A DNA stretch of 64,000 nucleotides from Brevipalpus yothersi (taxonomy: Eukaryota > Arthropoda > Arachnida > Trombidiformes > Tenuipalpidae), in NCBI GenBank assembly GCA_003956705.1, contig QZCP01000379.1:1-64000 (forward strand). Reading direction: 5' to 3'. Below, piece by piece: positions 14,023 through 28,206 of the stretch. The notes beneath the pieces were generated by a model. It was not told where the DNA came from and ran no database searches. It saw nothing but the letters and a program-made list of their open reading frames with translations. How positions within the stretch are numbered: the stretch's first letter is position 1; each line of letters begins with the position of its first letter. Position numbers and translations under genes: made by a program.

Positions 14023-17000
14023 GGCTTGGATGAATGGACGTAAAGACACGGCTTATTCAGTGTAAATGTGAATGAATGAACGAATGAACGAATGGAAGAG
14101 AAAGAGAGATCGTCATCTTCATTGTTTTGCATGATAAAAGAAGGTGCATTGCTGGAGCTTGATCTCTCTCACTCAGTTTTCCTGGGATCATTGAAAAGTG
14201 AGCCAGATGAGCGTGCTGACCGAAAAGCTATCGAAAAGAACACACAGCCATAATTGGTGATGATATACCTTTGGGCACCCACGCACCGGTTGTATTGGCC
14301 AGGATGGTGAAGAGTGTGCGAGATTGAACGGTGAAAATGGAGCAAAAATGGAGAGCATCCAACAAGCGTCCCAAGTAAATGTATGGCCAAACCGGTCGCC
14401 ACTTGGAATAGTTGTTTGAATTAATTATTTTTCATGCTCAGCTCGCAAACACTTTTGGACGCCCTCATTTTCTCGCCCTTCAACGGCCAGCTATTATTTT
14501 CCATTCATCTCGCTCGTGTCAATCTTGTTCAGACCAGCAATCAGGCCCAACAATCCAGTACCGATCTCTCCTGTCGTTAATCCACTCCTCGGAAGTGGAT
14601 TCAACCAGCCAAACTGAATCAGTCTATGATGTTCTACGACATGGTGATGTCTCCAAATCTTTTTTGATGCAGATTAGCCAATGAAGAGGCTTAGGACAAT
14701 AAATTTGATTGTGAAATATTTTTCTTTTCGAATGACCACATTTCCTGGCTCCATATAAGAAGATTGGTGTACTTTTGCTGCAAAAGATGATGACTACGAT
14801 GGGATCGCTTTCGGGAATGGACTGAGAGGAAGAAGAACAAGGGGAAGAAGAAGAAGAAGAAAATAAAAGATACCTCCTACGCACAGGTTACACTGGCTCT
14901 CTCTTTTCCGAAAAAAGTAAGAATGGACCGTTGAAAATGTTGGCCTGAGAAGCGGAAACCATCTATTATGTCGGTTTGAATTGAAGTGATTCTTGCCTTC
15001 TTCCTTGCACTAAAATCACGCTCAAGTGTTGTTTACCAATTCATGGACCAATTTATCATTGCAAATACACACTTATACACTCATACAAACACACACACAA
15101 GTTTCATTCATATTATTGATGCTGGGCATTTGCTGTTGGCTGCCTCAAAGTATTGAGCAAAGTGAGCTTGAATTGTAGCCCCAAGCAGAATCGTTGAAAA
15201 AGTCCACAGGATTGTATTTATGGAAGAGCTGTGATTTCCTGGATTCAGATGGAAATCCAAAAAGCTAAATATAATGATGACAATACTCAGGATAGAAAGC
15301 TTTTGATGAGCGAGCATCATCGTTCTCGATTAATATTAACCACTCTTGCTGGCTATTCCTCCACTATCATTATCATGCATCATCTACATCTTGCTCATCA
15401 GATATTCAGAATTGAAGCAGATTCTTTCTTGCTCTCCCTCCATCTTTCCTCGTTTTGGCTCCTATTAAGAGAATAGTGTGTATAATCGATATTCTCATTC
15501 TCCTGAAGTTTGTATAGGGCTTTGTATGGGGACAAATGCCGATAGAGCAACTAGGCACGCGATTGGATATTCAATGGAACGAGAGCAGCCTTCTTGGTGC
15601 CAGTGCATGTATACATACACATACAAGATTTGATTTCATGGAAGCAATTTCATTACCTTACGATGATGACATACAATGAATTCAAGTTAATAATTGATGA
15701 GAATATTCACAAGAGATTTGGTTTCGCTGAGCATTCATTCTTTTGTAATATTTTTCCCTTTTTCCCATACTCAATTCCAATCATTTTTCATCTTTTCTTT
15801 TCATTCTTTTTCTTCATCTTATAAGATTTCTTTCTTCCTCATTCAAGGAATCACTTGATCTACATACCTTGGTCTATTCACTCTTCCAGGCTAGAAGAAG
15901 TTACAGAAAAATATTGCCTCTCAAGAATTTAGATTTTCTTCCTCTCAAATTGTCGAACTCTATTTCATAAGTAGAAAAATCTCCAAAAATTTGCTTCTCT
16001 CTCTACCCCTAATATTCATTAGTATAGAAATGCATAGCTAGGTGATTTGTGGTTGAACTTATACATGTGAACATTACTTGTCACCAAAAAAGTTATTTGA
16101 GATAAAAATCTTCTCAAAGATGACCAGTGTCCTTAAGCCTCAGTGATGAACGTCCAGTTGAATCGGAAAGGATAGAAGAAAAAAAGAAGAGGAGAAAGCT
16201 TAGAATGTCTGCCTCTAGCGCTATCACCATCATGCTGATCTTAATATTAGCTTAATGTTATTGACGATTAACAGAGTACACTAATGGACCCCAAGGCGAT
16301 GCTCGATTGAGTGTCCAATCAGCAATTCATGTCGCTCACAAGTTGTCCAGTATGCGATATCTTCATTCCCTGATTCCAAGAACGATACTGATTTCTGCTG
16401 GTGTCCAGAGGCGAAAAGTATCTTACCAATTGAGAAGAGAGCCCATCGAAGTGGCTGAGGAGAGAGAGAAGGTGAAAACGGTAAGCATGAAAAAGAATAT
16501 CACCAAAATCTGTAAGTAATCATTCGTAAAACCGCAAAATTCATTGGACAAGTGAAAAAAGTAACAAGAAACATGATGGAGCTAGGCTGACAGAAGACTG
16601 ATGACTGATGATAGGCCAGAGTTTCTGGCCGTTTCAAATCGAATTGAGAGCTTCTCTTTCTCTCTTTCTCTCTTTCAAGCTCTTATTGCTTCAATCTTCT
16701 TTTTCTTCACTTGCTATCAATTAGAAGAAGTCTCTTTTTCTCTCTTCTTTCTCATCTCTTACTCAATGGAAAGAGTGACTGCTCAGTGTGTAGGGTGAAG
16801 ATGAGGCAGACCGGCAAATATTAATACGATGAACATTTGAAAATTACATGTCTTGTGAGATGTCCAACGCTCTTAGTGTTCACTCTCGTGTTAATATTAA
16901 ATTGTGTATATATGTGCAAATGAAAAAAGATGTAGTAATCTAGATCGAGATAGATTCTCGCTCCCCTGTTGAGGAGGTAATTTAAACTTGCCAAGCAAAT

Positions 17001-19862
17001 GAATCGAGCAATTTCATTATGGTTGACAGGGAAAAGAGTGAAGATGAAAAAAGCAAAAGAAGACAGTCAAATATGATGGATATTTTTCACTTGATTACGA
17101 TAAAATTAAAATTGCAGTTCACTTCACCATCACATAAGGTATTTTTCTTTTCTATTTCATCACATCTTGATGCTTGATCTCAAATTCCATTCTAATGTCT
17201 TCAAGATGACTCCTGTATTACTTTCAATTGGTTTCATGGTGGATATCTTCACAGATAGATTCGTGGCAATGGCCAGAGAATCAGTTTATCCCAATGATTA
17301 CTCCATTGTATAATGAATAAACTTTGCCTTTTCCATGATGAAAAGCGTAAAATTCAATGAGCATGAGAATTAGAGTCGACCAAAGAATCAGATTTGAGCT
17401 GATGACAATAGCCAGCTCAAATTTGAGCTCAAGTTTCATGGCTACTGGGCTTTGTGTATATGATTGGCCAAAAATTGTCGATGTGAATCAAACGTAATCA
17501 ACAAACAAAACCATTCAAAATCATGGACCCGAGTCCACTTTTTCCATCATCATTGTGGCCAAAAACTCATCATATGAGCCCAATACCCTTAAATTCACCT
17601 GGGACAATAATAATGATAAGGACCATAGAGGCTATTATGAATGGTGAACCATGCAGTCAATGAGAAAGAGAGAAGTTTTTTTGATAATCCTCTAACCTCG
17701 ACTGTATGTTGAAATAAAATTTTGCTACTCACACTCCTGATTGGCTTGAAATGATCTTCTTTTTTTCTCCACAACTACTATCACTTTCTCTGTGTATTTC
17801 TGTTAACCACAAGTTTTACGTCAAAAGAAAGGAAAAATTACACTTTCAATGAACGAATTGTGATTAGAGGTTGCACGGAAGATGATCTTGTGGTGCTCAA
17901 TGAGACACCCTTGGGTGTTGGTACTATCATCCTTTTCCGTTTATACTTTTTTTCACTCCTCATCTTTCCATAATTTTCTTGGAAGCTCAGTTTCTTCACT
18001 CATCCGATCTATACTGGCTCTACAAACAAACTTGTCCCATGAAAAAATGCTTGCTCTGTTGAAAGCTCTGTTCATTGCGATTGATTATTCTTGTGAGGTG
18101 GACAGCATTCCAATAAATTGTTTGGAAATGCAGATTTTCAGGGGAATTGGGATAGGATGATTCCTTTCATTTGATTCCTTTTATTTTCTCTCTATTCTAA
18201 GAAGAAGAGTAAAATTTGGATAGGAGTGGTCAGTGGACATCCAATGAAAACAAAACCTCCAAGAAAAGCCATAGATAAATGCATCTAAATAGCAAGTGAA
18301 AGAGAAATTTACGTTCAAACTTTGATCATCGCTAGTTTCTTTGTAAATTTATGGCCTCATATGAGCCAATAACCATCACCATGATGACTGACTTGAGCAA
18401 AGTGGCTCATTATTATCCATTGGTAAAATATGCTTCTCTCTCCCCCTCTCTATTGAAGGAGGAGGAGGAAGAAGAAGAAAAAGAAGAAAACATAATAAAA
18501 TCTCTTAGAACAGGGTGTAGACCATCCTAACCTAGGCACGAGCCACTCAGTGAAGAGTAAGCAAATTGTGCTCTGAAGATGAATGAATAAGAAAAAAAGA
18601 ACTGAGCAACAATCGGCTCTGTAATGTTTACTTCTCCCAAGTATCAACATGTAAATGGGAATAAAAGTGATGGAGAGAGAGAGAAAAAAAAATAATTTAC
18701 ATTCAGCCGAATTATAGCCTACTTTCTCTTTCTCTTTCTCTCTTCCTCTCTCAGTGGTCAGCTACACCTTTTCTCAGTCTCTTTGAATATAATAGCTCTA
18801 TGATGTAAGTTCCTGAGTGTGGACGTCCCTTGATGCAAGCTTCTATGAATGAACTACAAACTCAAATTCTGTGTGAGAAGTCCTTTGAACTTGGGGAAAC
18901 ATTGGTAAGAATTCAGGAAACATCTTAATCAGAAGATTCTCTCAATTTTTCTCCACTATTCAATCCTCCGTCTGAACTCTGGAAATAATGATGATCCATT
19001 GAATGAATTGGATTCAATTTCAGCAAAAAATCAATCAGTTAGAATTGATAGGAAAATATTTACCTTGTTTACAAAAGGAATTGAAAAATTGTAGAATAAA
19101 TCAGTGGATACCTGAGTGGTACAAAAGTAAACAAGCGAAAAATGTCTCAATCATTATCGGAAACGAATTAAATGAAAAAAAAATTGAATGAAAGTTTGGA
19201 TAGCTGTCATTCATCATCGATTGAATCTTCATTTCTCTCGCAATTTGATCTCCGGATATTCTAAGAGCTCATCTTGCTTATTTCGCGGTAAATCTAGTGC
19301 CAATGGTAAGACAAAGAAATGAAGTTGAGTTCATTCATCATCAAGTCACATACTCATTGTGATATACAAGGTGGCTCTTGTATTGATTGGCTCATTAAGT
19401 GGAGATATGTTTTCCGTGAGAAATGAACGAATCGATGTCACAGAGAGACTCTCGAGTAAGTCTCTCGCTCTCTCTTCCTCTTCTTTCTCTTCTTCCTGTC
19501 CATTGACTGCCACTTGTTGTGGGTGGTGAACTACACTTCCGATGTGCGAGGGTGGAGAGAAAAGTCATACAATATACATACACTCTCATATACTCACACA
19601 CTTGTCCGAGCCCTTCAGACACTTGAACAGCTCGTTTGGATATTGGCTGGCACACAAGAGAGGAAGTCAGTCAAGGAGCTCTTCATGTGCTAACTGAATA
19701 AGCCGCCTAATCACTTCTCAGCAATCAATTACGCAGTATCAACTGATTTGCATGTTAATCAATCAGTGACTCACCAGGTGAGTAGAGTGCCAAAAGAGAA
19801 GAGAAGAGAAGAGAAGAGAAGGGGGAGGAAGATGAGCGACACCAAGTGACCTTGAAAAGTGT

Positions 19863-19887
19863 GCAAAAAGAGAGAAAGAAAGAAAGA

Positions 19888-19928
<41 letters not shown>
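19863..19928. repeat. Purine tract with (GA)n core
   Basis: GAAA-type purine sequence from 19863 becomes a pure AG run at about 19894-19928. Confidence 0.95.
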
Positions 19929-19931
<3 letters not shown>

Positions 19932-21982
19932 GAAAAGGGGAGGAGGAAGTGGGAGGAGAGAAAGAGGAGAGCGAATCAAAGGAGCTGCTCAGACGCGATG
20001 AGCCAATGAGGATGACAAGAAGGTCCTGAGTCGGATTGATTATTGAGATGAAAATAGGCCAAGCCATGGAAGATATCACAATTTTTCACATTAATTCAGC
20101 AACACACGACCACGTTAGATGTTCAGGTGATGATCACAGGTAAAGGTCAGCTCTTTTGTATGGTCCAAGATTGAGGGGGGATCGGTTTGTCTTGATTCAA
20201 TTCGCTTCGATTGGAATGGAAAAGGAAATTGAAAAGTACTTATTCAGGCAAAAACTTCCCCACAGTTGAAAGCAATTGTTATCTTTTGCACAGTTTTGAC
20301 GCTTGGAATCAGTTGGAGGAGAGAAAAGAGATAATTACTGATGAAAGATGAGTAAATACTTTTCTACCCCTCAGAGTGTGATGATAACCCTTTTTTCTCT
20401 TCTTTGATTAGTCTTGTCTCGGGATGAATTTTGAGGTTAAGGAGGAGCTTGCATATTAAACAGGGGAAATAAGAGATTTTAACAAAGCAATAAGCGGGAA
20501 AGTAATTAATCGAAAAAAATGGAAGGAAAAACAATGACAAAGATCTTCAATCTATGAGAAACGTTTCCTTATAACCATCAATGCTTTTGATGTCAATTCT
20601 TTCCTTTCTCCTCCCCCTTTTCATCTCTCTACCTTATCCTCCGTCTTCTTGCCTCTACTCCACCCCCAGCCCCTTCTCAAGTCAACTGATGAATGATCAG
20701 CGGGCGAGATAATCGATGAATTATCGATGAATTGTGGAACAGTGCTGACTTAGCATCTCAACCAAACAAAGGATAAATGATCTTCCCACTGATTGTGATA
20801 ATGAATTCGGTAGGCTAAAGGTATTCTGATCCGGGCCATGGCTAAACTGTTTGCGATCAGGCTATCATAGAAATCAGTTTTCTTCATCTTTCATCGATCT
20901 TTTCAGGCTTATCCAGAAGATGCTTGCCCTTTCGTTTCGCCGATCATCAGCCCCATTCACCATTCAGGCCACCCAAGCCTCCACTTCTTCTCTCATGGCA
21001 TCCCAACAGGCATTGTTCTCATTTTCACTTCATCAACTACCTTGATCAGTAGAGTAAGAGTAGCAACCATCACAGCCACTGATACTAGCTAAACTCATCC
21101 ACCAGACTCACAATCAAACGCTAAACAGGGAAACTACAAGAAAGTAGCAAATAATCATAATGATGGTGTGGACAGTGGAGGTACTAAAAGGGGCTAGTTT
21201 GTAGTTTGTTAAGTTCTTACCATTCATTTCACCTTCTCTCGTTACTTGGACAGTCAGTTAATACCATGGGAAACTGTTTTGTTCCATGGCAAAGTGATTC
21301 ATGATTCATTGCAATTGGCCTACTGTCGAGAGGAATATGATGAATTAAAACTCATGGTGGGACTGTTTACAGAAAATATGTCATGAAGTGGCCCTGGGTC
21401 AAGTGGCGGGATACTCGGTCATCATATAGATGACCAAAAAGTGGACAAGATGCAAGGTTTGAAGGTAGAGGGAGGGAGGAAGAGAGAGACAAATTGAATT
21501 CTGAATAGAAAGAGAAGGAAAAATGAAGGCCAGCATTGGTTATCATTTCACCTCCATGGGTAGTGGAGTGGTTTCCAGTGAACAAGAGAGTTGCTCTCAT
21601 GTGGCATGCAAAAGCCTCGAACCAATTTGTCAAACAGTCTGGAACAACAATGACAGTTGAATTTTACGGCCATCAAATATATAATACACTTTCCCCCCAG
21701 TGTTCCACTAGGCCACTGTTGCTGGCTCCTGGAGCTATTCGATTTCCAAAATTTTTGCTCTTCTATGCAGCCTGAGCGAGTCATTTTTGGAAAATTCATG
21801 TGATGGCTTGCTATACCATGTTATTACAATCATCTCCACCTCCAATCAGCCATCATTATTGCTCCAATATCGTCCTGAGTGTGATGTGGCGATGGATGCA
21901 AACGAGGGTGAATCATAAATGTGATGACACTCTATTGTGATCACCTTTCTAAGTCTTCTGTGAAAAGGAATAAATAATTCAT

Positions 21983-22000
21983 TCTCTCTCTCTCTCTCTC
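21983..22000. repeat. Short (CT)n tract
   Basis: CT tract of about 18 bp. Confidence 0.9.
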
Positions 22001-23550
22001 ATTCACTTTCGATGGATGCTGTACATCATAATCATTATTCTCTCTCCCTCATCCATTCACCAGGTAACCAGTGGATATTGAAATTAGCATGCGAGCTAAA
22101 GGTTCATCTAATGGCCCATAACCATTGAGCTCCATCTGCTCAACTCATTCTCGAGAGCAGCTTCGGTCCGAGATCGAGTTTTGGTGCTTTATGAATGATG
22201 CTTCATTATGGAGAGCGAAAAAAATATCTGCTCTCATCCAGATGAGAATTGAGATAATTTGCAGGGTGAATTTTTACCTTCGTTTTTTTACTCTTTTTCC
22301 GTAGTAAACGAGTAAAGCATTCATATAGCTAATATATATAGTCATTGGGTAATTAACGTGATGTACTTTCAAAATAATCACAAACATACATCATCATCCT
22401 CATCAGTATCAGCATTCATCAACTGAGAGGATCAAGCTTTCGAGACCTACAAAAAAGTTTCTCTCTTTCTCTCTTTTTTTCTCTCAGTATGAAGCGAACT
22501 CATGCGATTTGGCGCTTGATTGCTACTTTTCAGCCTCATAGCTTTCCCAATGTCAAGTTCATATCTTTCCTGCTTCGTGTTTATTTGCATAAATGCAAGC
22601 TATAATCTCCATTAGATCAAATAGACCACAATTTTGTGATTATTACAGGAAGTTTATCAAGCATCCTACGTTTTTCCACTTTTCTTGTCCGTCCATGAAC
22701 TTTTTGAACAGTGTTTATACTTGAGAGGAAAATTTTCCATTCATTTTATCCAATTCAAATCAATCAAATCATTCCCATCACTGATTAATTAACCGATAGG
22801 AGTCACATTTTTTAGAAATTTTTGTTGTGAATATTATCATGTAGGATCGTGTTTTCCATGTTAATTCACTTAAAGCTAGCTATGCTTAAAAATCTTTTCA
22901 CCGTCAAACTTTGTGCTTGAAGGACCATGATCGGCGAATCTATAGATGGTGGCTTGAGTTCATCCAAAATCGATTCATTCGATTGACCTTCTTCCAATCA
23001 GTAGCGAATAGAAAATTACTTCATTCTGTATATCTCTTTTTTACCCTGAAAAATGTTGAAACCATGTCACAAAATTGCTTTCTTTCTCATGCAATCGAGG
23101 AGCATATATTTTTTTGAACCTTATCTTACTCAAACGTATCAATATGCTATAAGACTGAGAATGAGCTTAAACAAGAGGATGTACACAATGAAGGTGCTCA
23201 AAAATGAGAATTAAACAATCAAGAATCTTGAACAACTAGTTTTTCGAATACTTTTACTATTTGTATGAACATTAGTGCAAGATTTTGAGGAGGAGGAATC
23301 AAGCTTGTTGTCTTAGTTGAAAAAATTTACGGAATAAATCTGAGATGTTAGGAAAACAAATTTTCCCAGCTTCTCAGACTATGTCCGTTGTTCATTAAAG
23401 GCAACACTGATTAATACAGCAACAGTGCAATATTTCCGCTTCTTTTCTATTGTAAGCTTTTCCTTCTTCCTCTCTCTCTTCAGTTCTTTTGTCATCGACC
23501 GGACTTTATGGCATGGGAAAACATTTAATCGGACTTGATACTTTTTAGAA

Positions 23551-23553
<3 letters not shown>

Positions 23554-23588
<35 letters not shown>
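23554..23588. repeat. (CT)n microsatellite
   Basis: CT tract of about 35 bp. Confidence 0.96.
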
Positions 23589-23590
<2 letters not shown>

Positions 23591-24063
23591 AGCAAGTTAC
23601 CATATCGTTTGGGTCCTCCTTCTTCTCAGCTTCATCCGCATATTATTATGCGAGGAACTCAGATTGAGTAACTTGAAAGGGCTAATTTTCAATGGCGACT
23701 AATTGCTTGTATCAATTGGCTCACTTCACGGTAAAATCAGCCAAGAGGAACGCAAAGCTCATTCAAAAATGAAAACTTAGCTTGAAGCATGAATGGAAAC
23801 TGATTCTGATGGACTAGCATCGGACAAAATTAGCTCCTATCATAACTTATCATCTGACTTGAATCCAAATTGATGACAATACACAATCAAAATGGACAGT
23901 GAAAAGTTTTCTTTGCTAAATGAAAAGGACCACCTTCTTTGGTCCTTTTCTGGGTGTTTTATTCTCTTGTTCGCATCATCAAACTGTCACTGACTCTCTA
24001 TACTCACTTCTATACTCTACTTGTCCGAATTTAAATGTATTCCTTTTCTTTGTTCATAATTAG

Positions 24064-24117
24064 TCTCTCTCTCTCTCTCTCTCTCTCTTGTGTCCATTTA
24101 TTTTTCCCACAATTTAA

Positions 24118-24167
<50 letters not shown>
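24064..24167. repeat. Inverted (CT)n / (GA)n pair
   Basis: A CT tract (24064-24088) is followed after a 31-bp AT-rich spacer by a GA tract (24120-24167). The two are perfectly complementary over about 25 bp, so either strand or a transcript could fold into a hairpin. All other tracts found here are single-orientation or hundreds of bases from a partner. Confidence 0.95.
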
Positions 24168-24173
<6 letters not shown>

Positions 24174-25180
24174 GTTTCTCCATAACCGGAAGATCTTTCA
24201 TCCATTGCTTGGAGACTTTTTCACCAATCATGATTAGAATAAAATCATCTGATGATGAACAATACATGAATTCCTCTAATTGTCGTCATCCTCCTATATC
24301 ACTACTCCAGATAAGCCATTTTTTGTTCATTCAAAATCATTCATCAGCAACGAATCTTTCTTTTCTTTACAATGACCACTGTTACCATCACTTTGAGGGT
24401 CAAGAAGAGACTATAGTTCGATTATTCATTCAGACTGAGAATTTCTTTAGGGTTAACAGACTCTATTATACATGGAACAATAGAATCATGATATTAGATA
24501 TTGTGATTTAAATAATGCTAACAAAAATTTTGCATGCCAACCAACTATAAAGCCTGAACAACAATATTTCGAATTTTTTCGGCCTATTCTTGTGACAAAA
24601 AATACTTCACTACACGTGCAAGTTCTATTGGATAGGAAAAATGAAATAGAATATAGATATAATAACAATTGGCTCTACTTTTTCTTGTTCAAAGATGTTT
24701 AGACTGATCTAAGATTGATTCTAAGAATCGGATCAGATAGTGCTCAATCATTCTGTCCATTTTGTGACCAAGTCAGAAAAATAGATTGCAAACAGAATTA
24801 GCGTCAACAGTGTTTTGAACATTAGTTTACAGATAATTCCGGTCGAGGACATGGATTGTCTGGTGGAGAGGAACATAATAGATGATCGCACCACAGAGCC
24901 GTCAAAAGAAGAAGACTTATCTAGCCAAAAGCAGGTATAGAGAAAGAGAGGAAAATTTCTCCTCGCAAAATTGTTTGGAGAACTCAGTATTCACAGGATT
25001 GATCATCAGTCATCGATGTCCAGCAAAAGATAGAGCAAAAGAGCAAACGAGAGACAAGAGCTCAGACTGGCCACGCTGGGAATGTCAATGAGTGAGAAAA
25101 ATGATTGGAACAATGAGTAATAGCTTCAATAACCTGATTATTCAATGAGATGATCTCGAACAGAACCATTAGAATAGTAC

Positions 25181-25193
<13 letters not shown>

Positions 25194-25237
<44 letters not shown>
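25194..25237. repeat. (GA)n microsatellite
   Basis: Pure GA tract of about 42 bp preceded by GAAA units. Confidence 0.96.
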
Positions 25238-25240
<3 letters not shown>

Positions 25241-25953
25241 TGAGGAAAAGCTGAAATGGTGACCAGGTCAAGTTGGATAATCTTTGACTGAATGAAAAGC
25301 GTCGCTCGATTCACATGCCAACTAATACGATCTGTGTGCATGCAAACAATTGACTCACAATGACAGATGAATAATTAAAATCGCCAAATTTATGTCCCAG
25401 TTTATGGAGAAAAGATGGAGAAGGACCTGATATTTGGGATCAAAATGGAACAATATGGCGAGAATGATCATGAAATAGGTAGGAGGAACCATGATTTCTA
25501 GCGATCAGGTCGATCATCAAGGAAAAAAACGATAAAAAGCCGACCATTCACTCGTCCACAAGTCTATCGATAGCCACTGGCAGGTAAATGAATATAAGGT
25601 TAACATCTGCTGATCCATGATTTGGATCATCAACATCCCATTGCTATTCTTGAATCACCATAATTATCTTTCATCTCTCACTTTCTCTGATCGTTTTGGA
25701 TATAGAGATAATGCAAGGATATCCTCTGATAATTGAGTAAAAGAAAAGTTTTACTTTTTGATAAATCTGGAATCTCAAAAACTTATGAAAAAATAAGAAA
25801 TACAACTCAAGTCTTTCACCTACAGAAAAAAAATGTCTTTTAGACGATGAAGTAAAATAGATGAGAACAAGAGTGTGGGTTTTCGCGGGTATTTGAGGAA
25901 ATTTTTTTGCTAATTAGGTCTAAAGAAACTAATACATCGCGTGAAATTCATTC

Positions 25954-26088
25954 ATGTTAGATTTTGAGAACGTACTGACACGAATTGGGTTCATTTTGGA
26001 AGGTTTTGAACCCGCTTGCAGGGCGCGTAGGAGGGATCTTGCGAGAGGATTTCTAGACGATGATGATGGCGTTATTCTGGTTGATTGA
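25954..26088 (+). CDS. Candidate small ORF, 44 codons (weak)
   Basis: This short ATG-initiated frame encodes 44 residues with an Arg-rich stretch (residues 23-31) and an Asp run (35-38), ending ILVD. It attracts attention because it spans a GC-rich patch (roughly 26005-26050) in otherwise AT-rich DNA. No signal peptide, promoter motif or family resemblance was seen. Frames of this length also arise by chance. It might be one exon of something larger, since no partner exon was found, so it is reported only as a possibility. Confidence 0.18.
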   Translation: MLDFENVLTRIGFILEGFEPACRARRRDLARGFLDDDDGVILVD

Positions 26089-28206
26089 ATGGTAATAATG
26101 GTCCAGCTTGGTGTATCATCATTACTGGAACAATATTGTGGTCACATTGAGGCTGAATGCTTCATTTTTCCATATCGTTGCACTATCAAGCTGTCAGCTT
26201 CTCGGGTGATCATTACGACCACACCGTTTTCAAGTGAAACTTTGAGAATGATGCCCAAAAAGTAGGCTTTTTCTCTTTTTCCTTTTTCCACGTTAAAATC
26301 GACACAATGAGGCTTCAAATGAAAAGCGATTCACTTTTGGCCATGCCCATTATGATCGCGCTTGATATTTGGAGACTAAGAATGGTAATAAACGATATGA
26401 GAAATTGAGCGAATGCAAATTTGTTTGTGGTTCATGTATCTCCATTGTGTATGGTGAGGACAAGTGAATTTGATGATGAGCAAGCATTTTTGAAATAAAA
26501 ATAAAAATAAAGATGAGCATAAATTGTGAGCCATATTTTAACATGAAAATTCAAATTACAGCTTACATTAGAGTCAAATCTTTCACACCCTCTTTTGGTC
26601 CTATTCTGTCTTTATTCAAAACTTGGTGAATAAGCGAGAGATAAATGGAAAAATCTATCTCTCCTCTTTCTTGTCAGAACTTTCTCTCTGTCTTGATTGG
26701 GCTGGACAGAATTGTATTCAATTGCTTTGCAAATCTTGGTTCAAAAATCAAAGGTTTTTCTCTGAGAAAGACTGAAATTAAATATCATGTGTACTGAACC
26801 CAGCCCATAAGTTTGAAGACATTGTACAAGGCTCTGATTGTCCAGTCAAGCTTTCAACTCACACACTTATTCCATGAAAATAAAACCGAGCTAGTAATTT
26901 TTGGGCAATGATTTTGGATAAGATTCAGTGGCTCAGAATGTTCCTCTCAGAATCAATATTAAAATTCGATCTTATTCTATCGTGGCTATGGAAAAACGTG
27001 CTCCGAATTTCAAGATAGAGAATTTTTTTCTGGATTAAATTAATTTCAAAAATTTTCAATCCTGGAGGATGATGGCAAAACTGAGTGTTTTTAAGGTCCA
27101 GATAATCGGAAAATGCCTCCGATTTCATAAATTTTTATACCTTTTGGCATGCGATTGTTTTTTTTGAATTGATAGTGAAAATCATTGATGCAGAATTTAT
27201 GTATCTATGTTTTCAATTCGAATAAATGATGCGAGTTTTCTCCTCTGGAGAGAGTGGATCAGCAAATCGATATTCAGATGATGTGTACCATGATGGTGAT
27301 GAAAAATGAATGGTAAGATTTGAATAATTAATAAGTTAATCACATTCAGCAAGTACATACAACCCGAAACACACGAGAAGGTAGAGAAGGAGGAGTTGGA
27401 GTGAGTTGAGAGAAAAGGAATAGACACAAGATAGGATGCTGGAGGAAAAAAAGGAGGTGAAAATATTGCCAGAAAAGAATGAAGTTCCTTGAAGAGAAAA
27501 AAACATGGCCTCTGAGGGAAGCTTGTAATTTTCTCCATGTTTTCCATTGAATTTATGATTTCACTACGATTATCTTGACGATTCTCTCATCAAGAGTGGT
27601 GATTTATGAACACTAACTGATAGAAGGAATTTCCATAGAAAATCAAACTCAATAACCTCTAGTTTAGGCCACCATTCTGGTTGAATATAAATAGAGGGTT
27701 GAGTCTTCATTGCATCATCATGATTGCTTTAGCCATTAGTATATGTGTTTCATCCAATATTTAGATGAACGCGATGAAAGACTCAAAATCTCTTACCAAC
27801 AGAATAGGTGAGATTGAATATTGGGAATAAAAATTTATGGAAAGAATTGAGAACAAAAAATAACGAGATTTTTTGCTTCAAGGATAAGTGTGATGATGAA
27901 AAAAAGATCAGTCTAATCCATCTTTTGATCTTCCTCTCCGAAACAGCATCCGAATGTGAGTTCTGATCACGCCAAGCGTGAATTGGCCCAAAAAGTGTCC
28001 CTCTTTTTTCTCTCATTCACAGTCTGAGATCATTTCTGCCCAAAACACGGGACATCATCCCTGTGAATGCTGTCGGAAGCAATTAACTTGCGGTTAGTTG
28101 ATCACGCGTCCACTTATTACTAGCAGAAAAATTGCCACAAGTTTTTTTTGGCCTGAAAATGAAGCTTCCAAAAGCCCAGAATCAAAGCTACAGAGAGAGG
28201 GCAATG

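Larger units (their letters stand above)
1..28206. other. Gene-poor, microsatellite-rich region
   Basis: No protein of a known family could be read in any frame over these 28 kb. Open frames of 60-144 codons are frequent but are mostly SLSLSL or RERERE translations of (CT)n/(GA)n tracts, or Ser/Phe/His-rich noise with no conserved motif. Apart from the repeats listed separately, there are purine- or pyrimidine-rich stretches (about 940-980, 1060-1130, 5440-5520, 8640-8770, 12120-12170), an AT run near 3113-3133, and scattered GGCC-rich patches near 13-15 kb. It could be intergenic DNA, a long intron, or the regulatory territory of a neighbour outside the window. The sequence alone does not decide. 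Confidence 0.6.
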
